Shown piece after piece: positions 44,506-53,247 of a DNA stretch of 64,000 nucleotides (position 1 is the first letter of the stretch; the number at the start of each line of letters is the position of its first letter). The position numbers were made by a program, and so were the translations under genes. Under the pieces are notes generated by a model, which saw only the letters and a program-made list of their open reading frames with translations, had not been told where the DNA came from and made no database searches. This DNA is from Siccirubricoccus sp. G192 (GTDB lineage: Bacteria; Pseudomonadota; Alphaproteobacteria; Acetobacterales; Acetobacteraceae), in NCBI RefSeq assembly GCF_019084075.1, contig NZ_JAHREN010000001.1, positions 2,639,501 to 2,703,500 on the forward strand, given 5' to 3'.

Positions 44506-45309
44506 TTCGCGGCGAAGAATTCCAGCACGGCGGCGTTGAAGGCCGCCGGGTTGTCGTTGTTCAGGCCATGCGTCGCATTCGGGATGGTGCCACGCTGCAC
44601 ATTGGGCATGGCGCGTTCCAGCGCATCCAGGTTCGCCACGAAATTCGGCAGGGTATTCGCGCCCGCCAGGAGCAGGGTGGGCGTGCGGATGCTTTCGGCC
44701 GCGGCGCGCGAATAGGGGGGCGCGCCGCTCATGCACCTGGCCGAGCAGGGTGCGCGCATTGGCGCGTGAGATAGCCTTGCGCGCCTCCGGCCGCCGCTCC
44801 CAGGCCCCGGGGCCGCCGGTATGCTCGGCGACGCGGCGCAGCCCGCCCTCGATATCGCCGGCGGCGATCAGCGCGGCGGCCTCGGCGAAGGCGCCGGCCT
44901 GGCGGCCGGTGGCGGCGGGGCGGCCACCCAGGCTTTCGTCCAGCTCGCCGCCGGGCTCCGCCAGCACCAGGGCGCGCAGCAGCGCGGGGTGGCGCTCGGC
45001 GACGCGGAAGGCGATATGGCCGCCGCGGGAATGCCCGACCAGGCGCACCGGGCCGGCGCCCAGGGCCTCGATAAAGCAGGCCACATCGGCGACATGGCGG
45101 TCGATGGTGAAGTCGCCACCTTCCTCCCAGGTGCCCGGCCAGCAATGCCGCATGCTCAGCGCCAGCACGCGGAAGCGCGCGCCGAGCGGCTCCATCTGCG
45201 GCGCGAAGCTCCGCTGGTCGCCCAGCGTGCCATGGATGAGAAGGACGGGATCACCCGCGCCCGCCTCGGCATAGGCAATGTCATAGCCATTCACGCGCAG
45301 GCTGGGCAT
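44502..45309 (-). CDS. Alpha/beta hydrolase, frame interrupted
   Basis: About 268 residues when one base is removed from the G6 run 44715-44720. The first part, MPSLRVNGYDIAYAEAGAGD to RTLLGQVHERRAP, contains the oxyanion motif LLIHGTLGDQRSF and nucleophile elbow LVGHSRGGHIAFRVAERHP. The second part, YSRAAAESIRTPTLLLAG to LEFFAAN, contains the catalytic His in IPNATHGLNNDNP. Without the join, the acid and histidine of the triad are lost. Substrate unknown; its 3' end overlaps the preceding GGT-like gene by four bases, tail to tail. Confidence 0.82.
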
Positions 45310-45489
45310 CCGCATCCTCCTGGTAGTCGTTCCGCCCATTCTGCGCGCGTGTAGGGCCGCGGCCAATCCCATCCCCTCGGTTGATCCTTGGCGGTGGGAA
45401 TGGCATCCGCCCCGGCAGGATGAACCCGGCGGGGCCTGCCGCGTCTTTGTTCCGGGCCGCGTATCCCACGGCGGCTGGAGAAAGCGGCG

Positions 45490-47466
45490 ATGACCCGTTC
45501 CCGTGCGACACGATGGCTGGCCTGGCTCGGCCTGCCGCTGCTGGCACTGGGCCTGCTTATCGTCTTCTGGTCCTGGGACTGGTTCATTCCCCTGGTGGAA
45601 AGCCGCGCCAGTGCCGCGCTGGGCCGCCCGGTGACAATGGCGCATCTGCATTTCGGCCTCGGCCGCATCACCACGATTGCGGCGGATGACATCCGCATCG
45701 GCAACCCGGAGGGCTTTCCTGAGGATCCACCTTTCGCCCGGGTGCCGCGCGCCACTGTCGAGCTGGACCTGAAGGCGTTGCTCAGCGACCGCAGCCTGGT
45801 GCTGCCCTCCATCACGCTGGAGCGGCCCATGGTGGAGGTGCTGGGCCGGGAGGATGGCAGCCGGAACTACGCCTTCGACCTCGGCGCACCGGCCGGAGAG
45901 ACGGGCGAGCCGGCCGCCGCCAGCCCGCGCATCGGTGCGCTCCGCATCCTGGAAGGCCAGGCGCATGTGGCCATCGCCTGGCTGCGGTCGGATTTCGCCC
46001 TGACCATCGCGACCCGCGACGCGCCGGGGCAGGAGCCGGCGATCGCGGTCGAAGCGCGCGGCACTTATGCCGCCCAGCCCATCACCGGCCAGATGCTGGG
46101 CGGCGCCATCCTGACGCTCCGCGACGAATCGAAGCCCTGGCCGGTCGATCTGCAATTGCAGAACGGCCCGACCCGGCTCGCCCTGCATGGCACGGTGCAG
46201 GACCCGCTGCATTTCCGCGGCACCGATCTGCGGTTGCAACTCGCGGGGCCGGACATGTCGCTGCTGGAGCCGCTGATCGGCTTCGCCATCCCGCCGACAA
46301 CGCCCTATGAGCTGGCCGGGCAGCTCGACTATGCCGAGGGGCGCATCCGCTTCCGCGAGGCCACGGGGCGGGTTGGTCACAGCGACCTGGCCGGGACCAT
46401 CACGGTCACGACCAGCGGCGCACGGCCTGATGTGACCGCGGATCTGCATTCCCGCCGCGTCGACCTGGCCGATCTCGGCGGGTTCATCGGCAGCCAGCCC
46501 GGCCGGGCTTCCACCCCCGGCCAGACGCCGCAGCAGCGCCGGGCGGTGGCGCGGGCGGAGGCGAGCCCGCGCCTGCTGCCGACCACGCCGGTCAGCCTGC
46601 CGCGGCTGCTCGGCGCCGATGTGCGGCTGCGCTACAAGGCCGAGCGGATCGAGGGGCGGGACATGCCCTTCGACAGCCTGGAAACCGAGATGGCGATCCG
46701 GGAGGGCGTCATCACCCTCCGCCCTGTCAGCTTCGGCATCGGCCAGGGCCGGCTGGGCGGCAGCTTCGTCCTGACGCCGCGGGAGGACGGCGCTCTGCAG
46801 GCGCAGGGCGAGATCGAGCTGCGACGGGTTGATCTCTCACGGCTGCTCGGCGCGGCGGGGGTAGGGGGTTCGGGCACCCTGGGTGGCGTCGGGCGGATCG
46901 AGGGCACCGGCCGCTCCTTCGCGGAGATCCTCGGCCATGGCGACGGGGCGCTCACGGTGGTGACGGTGGGCGGCAATATCAGCGCCTTGGTCGTCGATCT
47001 CTCCGGGCTGCAATTCGGCAATGCGCTGCTCTCGGCGCTCGGCATCCCGGCGCGGACGCGGATCGAGTGCCTGATCGGCGATTTCGCCCTGCGGCGCGGC
47101 ACCTTGACCAGCCGCACCCTGTTCCTGGACACCGAGGACTCCGTCGTGAACGGCGAGGGCAGCATCGACCTGGCGCGGGAGCGGCTGGACCTGTGGTTGC
47201 GGACCGAGGCGAAGCACTTCACCGTGGGCTCGCTGCCGGCGCCGATCCACATCACCGGGACCCTGAAGAACCCCGGGATCGGGCTGGACGCGGCAGAACT
47301 GGCGGCGCGAGGCGGCGCCGCGGTCGGGCTCGGCGTGCTGCTGCCGCCACTGGCGCTGCTGCCCACCATCCAGCTTGGGGTGGGCGAGAACAGCCAGTGC
47401 GAGGCGCTGGCCAGCGGCTCGCAGCGCCGCCGCGCCCCGGCGGAGGGTGGCGGCGCGCGGCGCTGA
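45490..47466 (+). CDS. AsmA-family protein
   Basis: A 658-residue envelope protein with one N-terminal transmembrane helix (WLAWLGLPLLALGLLIVFWS) and a large periplasmic part of beta-rich repeats. AsmA features include SRASAALGRPVTMAHLHFGL near the N terminus, DLKALLSDRSLVLPSITLER, and the C-terminal FGNALLSALGIPARTRIECL, IGDFALRRGTLTSRTLFLDT and GEGSIDLARERLDLWLRTEA. AsmA-like proteins are thought to take part in phospholipid transport or outer-membrane homeostasis. Single gene, diverging from the alpha/beta hydrolase. Confidence 0.87.
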   Translation: MTRSRATRWLAWLGLPLLALGLLIVFWSWDWFIPLVESRASAALGRPVTMAHLHFGLGRITTIAADDIRIGNPEGFPEDPPFARVPRATVELDLKALLSDRSLVLPSITLERPMVEVLGREDGSRNYAFDLGAPAGETGEPAAASPRIGALRILEGQAHVAIAWLRSDFALTIATRDAPGQEPAIAVEARGTYAAQPITGQMLGGAILTLRDESKPWPVDLQLQNGPTRLALHGTVQDPLHFRGTDLRLQLAGPDMSLLEPLIGFAIPPTTPYELAGQLDYAEGRIRFREATGRVGHSDLAGTITVTTSGARPDVTADLHSRRVDLADLGGFIGSQPGRASTPGQTPQQRRAVARAEASPRLLPTTPVSLPRLLGADVRLRYKAERIEGRDMPFDSLETEMAIREGVITLRPVSFGIGQGRLGGSFVLTPREDGALQAQGEIELRRVDLSRLLGAAGVGGSGTLGGVGRIEGTGRSFAEILGHGDGALTVVTVGGNISALVVDLSGLQFGNALLSALGIPARTRIECLIGDFALRRGTLTSRTLFLDTEDSVVNGEGSIDLARERLDLWLRTEAKHFTVGSLPAPIHITGTLKNPGIGLDAAELAARGGAAVGLGVLLPPLALLPTIQLGVGENSQCEALASGSQRRRAPAEGGGARR

Positions 47467-48429
47467 TCAATCCGCGCGGATATTGGCGGCGCGGATCACC
47501 TCGCCCCAACGCGCGCGGTCTTCCTGGATGGTGGCGCGGAAGGCGTCCGGGCCATCGATCAGGCTTTCCATGCCGTTCTCCGTCATGCGGCGCTGGAAGA
47601 GCGGGTCGGCATTCACCTGGCGCAGCGCCGCCACCCAGCGGTCCAGCACCGCTTTCGGCAGGCCGCCGGTGCCGGCGACGCCGAACCAGTTGCGGACCTT
47701 GAACTCGGGCAGGGTCGCGCTGATCATCGGCAGGTTGGGCAGCAGCGGGCTTGGCTGCGGCGCGCCGAAGGCCACGGCGCGCAGCCCGCCATCGCGGATC
47801 TGGCCCATGAATTCCGGCAGGTTGCCGAACATCATGTCGGTGCGGCCGGCGGCGATATCGACGATGGCCGGCGCGCCGCCGCGATAGGGCACATGCAGGA
47901 TGTCGACCCCCGCCAGGCGCTTGAACAGCTCCGAGGCCAGGTGCTGGCTGCCGCCATTGCCGGCGCTGGCATAGGTAAGGCCACCCGGCTTCGCCCGCGC
48001 CATCTCGATCAATTGCGGGACGCTGCGGATCGGCCCCTGCGGGCTGACCACCAGCACATTGTAGATATTGGCGACATTGCTGATCGGTGTGAGGTCACGG
48101 TCCACATCGAAGGGCAGCCGCATGCCGGGCATCTGCGGCTGGATGGTATAGAGCGCCATGGTGGCGAGCAGCACGGTATGCCCATCCGGCGTCGCCTTCG
48201 CCACCGTATCCGCGGCGATCAGGCCGGAGGCGCCGGTGCGGTTCTCCACCACCACGCGCTGGCCGAGGATGGGCGTGAGATGCTCGGCCAGGATGCGGCT
48301 GAGCAGATCGCAGGTGCCGCCGGGCGCGAAGCCGCACAGGAAGCGGATATCGCGGCTGGGGAAATCCTGGGCCCGCGCCGGCAGCGCACTGGCCAGCAGC
48401 AGCAGCGCCGCCGCAAGAAACCGTATCAT
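47467..48429 (-). CDS. Bug-type tripartite tricarboxylate transporter receptor 1
   Basis: Periplasmic extracytoplasmic receptor (TctC/Bug family), 320 residues with a signal peptide (MIRFLAAALLLLASALPARA). Family motifs are FPSRDIRFLCGFAPGGTCDL, LGQRVVVENRTGASGLIAAD, YASAGNGGSQHLASELFKRL and VDILHVPYRGGAPAIVDIAA. GGGAGGA six bases before the ATG at 48429 fixes the start; the ATG 15 bases upstream lies inside that ribosome binding site region. No TctA/TctB membrane genes are nearby. Last gene of the enolase-superfamily operon, so its ligand may be the sugar acid those enzymes process. Confidence 0.9.
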   Translation of the reverse strand: MIRFLAAALLLLASALPARAQDFPSRDIRFLCGFAPGGTCDLLSRILAEHLTPILGQRVVVENRTGASGLIAADTVAKATPDGHTVLLATMALYTIQPQMPGMRLPFDVDRDLTPISNVANIYNVLVVSPQGPIRSVPQLIEMARAKPGGLTYASAGNGGSQHLASELFKRLAGVDILHVPYRGGAPAIVDIAAGRTDMMFGNLPEFMGQIRDGGLRAVAFGAPQPSPLLPNLPMISATLPEFKVRNWFGVAGTGGLPKAVLDRWVAALRQVNADPLFQRRMTENGMESLIDGPDAFRATIQEDRARWGEVIRAANIRAD

Positions 48430-48459
48430 TCTTATTCCTCCCATGATGACGCGGTGGCG

Positions 48460-49599
48460 CTACACGTAGCCCGGCCCCTCGATCGCCGGATGCGCCTTCA
48501 GGAAACCCTCATCCACCTCGACGCCGATGCCGGGTGCTTCCAGCGGAAGTACATTGCCGTCCCGTCCGATGCGCCAGGGCTCGCTGCCGAGCTTGTCGCG
48601 GAACAGGTTGTTCTTCGAGACATCGGCCTCGAAATAGCCGCTGTTCTCGATGGCGGCGAGCAGGTGGATGGAGGCCGCCTGGTTCACCCCGGTCATGGAA
48701 CTGTGCGGGTTGATAGGGATCTTGAAGGCGCTGGCCATGGCGGCGATGCGTAGCGTCTCGGTGATGCCGCCACATTTGGAAAGGTCCGGCTGCCAGATGG
48801 TGATGACGCGGTCTTCGAGCACGCGGGTGAATTCGAAGCGCGTAAAGTGGTTCTCCCCGGCCGCGAGCGGCGTGCGGCCATAGCCATGCGCCTGGGCATA
48901 TCGGGCATGGTCATGCGCCGGGAAGGGCTCCTCCAGCCAGCCGATATCGAGCTCGTCCATCGAGGGCATGACGCGGCGCGCATCCTCGATCGTATAGCCG
49001 GTATTGGCATCGGTCAGGATCGCCAGGCTGTCGCCGAAGGTGGTGCGGACCGCCTCCATTCGGGCGATGTCGTCGCGCACCGTGTCGCCGATCCTGAGCT
49101 TCACGGCCTGGTAGCCGGCCGCGATCAGCGGCTCCGCCTCGTCGATCAGTTGCGCCGGCGGCTGGTAGCCGAGCGCGACACCGCCGGCATAGGCCGGCAC
49201 CGGCCGCCGGCTGCCGCCGAGCAGCCGCCAGAGCGGCCAGCCCACCGCCTTGCCCTTGATGTCCCAGAGCGCCATGTCGATCCCCGACATCGCCATGGCG
49301 CAGCCGGCGCCCATGCCGTGGCTGCCGAGTTGGTATTTGTAGATCCGGGCCCAGATGCCGGTCGTGTCGCTGGCATCCATGCCCATGATGAGCTGCGAGA
49401 GCGTGGTCTCGATGAGCTTGGCGATGGCGGTATGGGCGCGGCCGTGATGGCTCTCGCCCCAGCCGACCAACCCATCCTCCGTGGTCACCTTCACCATCAC
49501 GCAGTCGCGCTTCACGGCCTGGCCGATGCCGAGCCGCACGCCGCCCTCCTTCGGCAGCGGGAAGCTGGTGGGATAGGCCTTGATCTCAACGATTTTCAT
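48460..49599 (-). CDS. Mandelate racemase/muconate lactonizing enzyme family protein 1
   Basis: Enolase-superfamily enzyme, 379 residues: an N-terminal capping domain (MKIVEIKAYPTSFPLPKEGG) and a barrel. The catalytic region reads GYQAVKLRIGDTVRDDIA, metal ligands ILTDANTGYTIEDA, IGWLEEPFPAHDH and LAAGENHFTRFEF, then WQPDLSKCGGITETLRIA and INPHSSMTG. The third metal ligand Glu (GEN) and the KLR motif suggest a dehydratase or racemase for a sugar acid or related hydroxy acid. Its ATG overlaps the previous gene's stop by four bases. Substrate not assignable from sequence. Confidence 0.88.
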   Translation of the reverse strand: MKIVEIKAYPTSFPLPKEGGVRLGIGQAVKRDCVMVKVTTEDGLVGWGESHHGRAHTAIAKLIETTLSQLIMGMDASDTTGIWARIYKYQLGSHGMGAGCAMAMSGIDMALWDIKGKAVGWPLWRLLGGSRRPVPAYAGGVALGYQPPAQLIDEAEPLIAAGYQAVKLRIGDTVRDDIARMEAVRTTFGDSLAILTDANTGYTIEDARRVMPSMDELDIGWLEEPFPAHDHARYAQAHGYGRTPLAAGENHFTRFEFTRVLEDRVITIWQPDLSKCGGITETLRIAAMASAFKIPINPHSSMTGVNQAASIHLLAAIENSGYFEADVSKNNLFRDKLGSEPWRIGRDGNVLPLEAPGIGVEVDEGFLKAHPAIEGPGYV

Positions 49600-50765
49600 G
49601 GCTGCCTCGCGTGGCGTTGCAGGAAATCCTCGCGGATGGTGATGCCGAGACCGGGCCGGTCCGGCACCGCCACCATGCCGTCCTCGACCGGGAAGCGCTC
49701 CTCGATCAGGTCATGCAGCATGGGGTTGTGGCCCAGCGAATACTCCAGGATGAAGCCGGCGCTGCTGCTGGTCGCCAGATGCAGCCCGGCCGCGAAGGCC
49801 GGCGCGCCGGACCAGAGATGCGGCGCCAGGCGCAGGTTGAAGGCGGAGGCGATGGCACCGATCCGCAACCCCTCGGTGATGCCGCCGGCGATGGCGAGGT
49901 CCGGCTGCAGCACATCCGCGGCGCGAAGCTCCGCGATCTCCCGGAAGTCGTGGCGGGTGAATTCGCTCTCGCCGGTGGAGATCGGCACGGCGCTGCTGCG
50001 GCGGACTTCCGCAAGGCCCTGCTTGTCGTCGGCGGTGACCGGTTCCTCGAACCAGAAGAGGTCCTGGTCCTCGACCATGCGGCAGAAGGCTTTGGCCTCG
50101 GCCACGGTCCAGGTGCCATGCGCATCGGCCATCAGCTTCACCTCCGGCCCGATGGCGCGGCGGGCGGCGCGGACCCGGGCGGCGGAGCGGGCAGGGGAGC
50201 CATCCATGATGCCGACCCGCATCTTCACCGCGCGGAACCCCGCTTTCTCGATATAGCCGTTCAATTGCGCGCCGATCCCGGCCTCATCCGCCCAGCCGCC
50301 CGAAGCATAGGCCGGCATCCTTTCGGCACGCCGCCCGCCGAGCAGGCGCCAGACCGGCACGTTCAGCGACTTGCCGAGAATGTCCCAGAGCGCCAGGTCG
50401 ACACCCGCGATGGCGCTGATGGACAGCCCGCGCCGGCCGAGCTGCGGAAAGACATGCCCTTCCGCCAAGGCGAAGCCCTGGCGCGGCATGTTGTAGAGCA
50501 CGTCCCAGAGCCGCGAGATGTCGCGCGGGTCGTCGCCCAGCAGCAGCGGGGCGAAATCCTGGTTGACGATTGCGGCGAGGCCGGCGCAGGCGGCCGTGCT
50601 GGCGACGCCGGCCTTGGCCTCGCCCCAGCCGGTGATGCCGACATCCGTCTCGATCCTGACGATGACGCTGTCGAAGCTCGGCTGCCGGCCGAAATCGCTG
50701 ATATGCTGGCGCTCGGCCGGGATCGGCACATGCACCCAGTTAGCCTCGACACGGGAGATCCTCAT
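49596..50765 (-). CDS. Mandelate racemase/muconate lactonizing enzyme family protein 2
   Basis: Second enolase-superfamily enzyme, 389 residues, clearly diverged from its neighbours. Motifs: FRAVKMRVGIMDGSP, LMADAHGTWTVAEAKAF, FWFEEPVTADD, STGESEFTRHDF, QPDLAIAGGITEGLRIGAIA and LAPHLWSGAPAF. The metal triad Asp-Glu-Glu is present. It starts at MRISRVEANWVHVPIPAERQ, four bases overlapping the end of the hydroxyacid dehydrogenase. Probably a different step or stereoisomer from protein 1. Confidence 0.88.
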   Translation of the reverse strand: MRISRVEANWVHVPIPAERQHISDFGRQPSFDSVIVRIETDVGITGWGEAKAGVASTAACAGLAAIVNQDFAPLLLGDDPRDISRLWDVLYNMPRQGFALAEGHVFPQLGRRGLSISAIAGVDLALWDILGKSLNVPVWRLLGGRRAERMPAYASGGWADEAGIGAQLNGYIEKAGFRAVKMRVGIMDGSPARSAARVRAARRAIGPEVKLMADAHGTWTVAEAKAFCRMVEDQDLFWFEEPVTADDKQGLAEVRRSSAVPISTGESEFTRHDFREIAELRAADVLQPDLAIAGGITEGLRIGAIASAFNLRLAPHLWSGAPAFAAGLHLATSSSAGFILEYSLGHNPMLHDLIEERFPVEDGMVAVPDRPGLGITIREDFLQRHARQP

Positions 50766-51757
50766 GGCGTGAGGCCCAGGCGCTGCCGGCGCGCCTGATG
50801 CGCCCCCCAGGCTTCCGGGTTGATGAGGTTCACCGGCCGCTGCCCGCGCAGCACGCGCACTACCTCCTCGGTCGCGACCTGGCTCATGCGCATGGCGGAT
50901 TCCCGTGAAAGCCCGGCGACATGGGGCGAGAGCACGGTATTCGGCAGGTCGCGCAGCGGATGCCTGGCGGCCAGGGGCTGTGCCGCATAGACATCCAGCG
51001 CCGCACCGCCGATCCGGCCCTGCCGCAGCGCCTCGACCAGCGCCGGTTCATCCACCGTGCCGCCACGCGAGACATTGCAGAGCCAGGCGGTCGGCTTCAT
51101 GCGGGCGATCAGCGCGGCGGAGGCCAGGCCGCGGGTCTCCGGCGTCAGCGGGCAGGCCAGCGCGATGTAGTCGCTCTCGCTGAACAACTCCGGCAGATCG
51201 GCATAGGTGACGAAGCCCGGCAGGGCCTCACGCCGCCGCTGATGGCCCAGCACCCGCATGCGGAAGCCGTGATGCGCGATCTCCGCCAGCCTGGTGCCGA
51301 TGGCGCCGACGCCGACGATGCCGAGCGTGCGCCCGGTGAGTTCCGTGGCCCGGGCCGCCATGGCGCGGGCCGGCTTCCAGCCCTCGGCCAGATGCCGGAC
51401 ATGCATGGCCTGCAATTGCCGGGCGGCGGCCAGCATCTGCGCCACCACGAATTCCGCCACCGCATCGGCGTTGGCGCCGGGCACATTCGTGACCAGCACG
51501 CCTGCTTCGGTGCAGCCCTCCACCGGAATGAGATCGACGCCCACGCCATGCCGCGCCGCCACCAGCAGCTTCGGGCAGGCGGTTGCCAGATCGTCGGGCA
51601 GCTTCTGCCGCACGATCACCGCATGCGCCTCGGCGCAGAGCGCGCGCAGCGCCGCCGGACTCTGCTCGCCGCCCGGCCCTTCGATCACCTCCAGCCCGGC
51701 CTCCCGCAGGATGGCCATGCCGACCGGCTCGATCGCCTCGGTCAATACGACTTTCAT
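50762..51757 (-). CDS. D-2-hydroxyacid dehydrogenase (SerA-like)
   Basis: NAD-dependent dehydrogenase of 331 residues. The Rossmann loop is TLGIVGVGAIGTRLAEIAHH; catalytic Arg in LCNVSRGGTVDEPALVEALR and His in NTVLSPHVAGLSRESAMRMS; GGAALDVYAAQPL supplies the conserved acid region. The N-terminal part (MKVVLTEAIEPVGMAILREA) is like phosphoglycerate dehydrogenase, but without an ACT domain it is more likely catabolic, oxidising or reducing a 2-hydroxy acid. It starts 3 bases after the third enolase-superfamily gene. Confidence 0.9.
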   Translation of the reverse strand: MKVVLTEAIEPVGMAILREAGLEVIEGPGGEQSPAALRALCAEAHAVIVRQKLPDDLATACPKLLVAARHGVGVDLIPVEGCTEAGVLVTNVPGANADAVAEFVVAQMLAAARQLQAMHVRHLAEGWKPARAMAARATELTGRTLGIVGVGAIGTRLAEIAHHGFRMRVLGHQRRREALPGFVTYADLPELFSESDYIALACPLTPETRGLASAALIARMKPTAWLCNVSRGGTVDEPALVEALRQGRIGGAALDVYAAQPLAARHPLRDLPNTVLSPHVAGLSRESAMRMSQVATEEVVRVLRGQRPVNLINPEAWGAHQARRQRLGLTP

Positions 51758-51760
51758 ATA

Positions 51761-52900
51761 TCAGGCCACCTTGAAGCGGTTGAGGACCTCGCGGTCCACC
51801 TCGATGCCGAGGCCAGGGCCTTCCGGCACCCTGACGATGCCGCGCTGCTGCACGATCGGTTCCTTGGCCAGGATGTCGCGCAGCGGGTTCGGCGTCTGCT
51901 CGAATTCCAGCATGGGCGGCATCGGCCGCAGGGCCGGCGGCTGGTCCGGCAGGGCGGCGAGGAACTGGATGGTGGCGGCCAGCCCGATCGTGCTGCCCCA
52001 GGCATGCGGCACGCATTCCACCCCGAAGGCCGAGGCCAGGGTCGCGATCTTCCGCATCTCGCTGATGCCGCCGGCGGCGCAGACATCGGGCTGCACGATG
52101 TCCATGGCCTTCTTCGCAATGATGTCGCGGAAGCCGAAGCGGGTGAAGTCGTTCTCGCCACCGGCAACCGCCAGGTCCAGCGCCTGCGTCACCTGCGCGT
52201 AGCCGTCATGGTCCTCGGGGCTGATCGGCTCCTCGAACCACATTAGATCGAACTCCTCCAGCATGCGGCCGAGGCGGATGGCCTGCGGCACGCTGAAGCA
52301 GTGGTTGGCATCCACCGCAAGCTGCACATCCGGGCCGACCGCCTCGCGCACCGCCTTGACGCGGCGGTAATCGAGCTTCGGGTCGCCGAGGCCGATCTTC
52401 ATCTTGATGGCCTGGAATCCCTGTTCCTTGTATTCCAGCGCCTCCTCCACCGCTTCCTCGACCAGCCGGTCCATGTCGATGAAATAGAGGCCGGTGGCAT
52501 AGGCTTGCAGTTCCTTGCGGTAGGCGCCGCCGATCAGCTTGTGGATCGGCTTCCCCGTCGCACGGCCCATCACGTCCCAGAGCGCGATGTCGATGCCCGA
52601 TAGTGCGGTGATGGAGAAGCCGGAGGGCCCATAGTCCTTGATGCGGTTGTAGAGGTCCTCCCACACCACCTCCACGTCGAAGGGGTCACGGCCGATGACG
52701 CGGGGCGCGTATTGCGTTTCGATCAGGGTCTTGTTGACGGCAGCCGGACCGTAGCACTCGCCCCAGCCGGTGATGCCGGCATCCGTCGCGATCTCCACGA
52801 TGCAGGAGGCGCGCGTGGTGTAGAGCCAGCCGCGGGCCGAGGTGAAGGGCTTCTCCACCTTCGATTGCAGCAGGTGGCAGGTGACCGCGGTGACTTTCAT
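51761..52900 (-). CDS. Mandelate racemase/muconate lactonizing enzyme family protein 3
   Basis: Third enolase-superfamily enzyme, 379 residues, first gene of the five-gene operon. KxK motif in FQAIKMKIGLGDPKLDYRR, metal ligands VQLAVDANHCFSVPQAIR, LMWFEEPISPEDHDGYAQV and AVAGGENDFTRFGFRD, then VQPDVCAAGGISEMRKIA and CVPHAWGSTIGLAATIQFLA. KxK and the His-containing HAWG segment are mandelate-racemase-subgroup features. The ATG at MKVTAVTCHLLQSKVEKPF is chosen; the longer frame upstream crosses the divergent promoter region. Confidence 0.88.
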   Translation of the reverse strand: MKVTAVTCHLLQSKVEKPFTSARGWLYTTRASCIVEIATDAGITGWGECYGPAAVNKTLIETQYAPRVIGRDPFDVEVVWEDLYNRIKDYGPSGFSITALSGIDIALWDVMGRATGKPIHKLIGGAYRKELQAYATGLYFIDMDRLVEEAVEEALEYKEQGFQAIKMKIGLGDPKLDYRRVKAVREAVGPDVQLAVDANHCFSVPQAIRLGRMLEEFDLMWFEEPISPEDHDGYAQVTQALDLAVAGGENDFTRFGFRDIIAKKAMDIVQPDVCAAGGISEMRKIATLASAFGVECVPHAWGSTIGLAATIQFLAALPDQPPALRPMPPMLEFEQTPNPLRDILAKEPIVQQRGIVRVPEGPGLGIEVDREVLNRFKVA

Positions 52901-53040
52901 CCGGACGCTTCCTCGGACGGCTTGCTTGCGGCAAGGCTGCCACGCGCTGCCCGATGCGGCAAGAATGCGAGGGCCCCTTTGCCGAAGGGCCGCAACCGCG
53001 CCAGGATGCACCCCGGAAGCCAGTTCGAGGGGCATGGGAC

Positions 53041-53247
53041 ATGGAACCGGAGCTTGTCGCGCCGACGATGGAGGCGATCCGCCGCTGGAGCGGCGTCACC
53101 CTGCCGAATGCCGCCGCACGGCACGGCTTGGCCGATATGGCGGGGCTGATCGCCGAGCTGGACAAGCTCCGCGGCACGCTGGTCTTCGAGGATGAGCCGA
53201 GCAGCTTCGAGGCCGCGCTGCAGGACTGCAAGGAGCCCGCGCGATGA
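53041..53247 (+). CDS. Small amidase-associated protein (AtzG-like position)
   Basis: A 68-residue helical protein whose stop overlaps the amidase start as ATGA. Sequence shows RRWSGVTLPNAAARHGLADM and LDKLRGTLVFEDEPSSFEAA. Small subunits such as AtzG and GatC sit in exactly this position and stabilise amidase-signature enzymes such as AtzE and GatA. The match to AtzG is by size and context rather than by a motif I can point to, so treat the name as tentative. Confidence 0.6.
   Translation: MEPELVAPTMEAIRRWSGVTLPNAAARHGLADMAGLIAELDKLRGTLVFEDEPSSFEAALQDCKEPAR

Noticed and set aside
42643-46449. 1268-codon minus-strand frame
   Set aside because: Only its middle (the alpha/beta hydrolase N-terminal part) is real; the rest is antisense to the GGT-like and AsmA genes.
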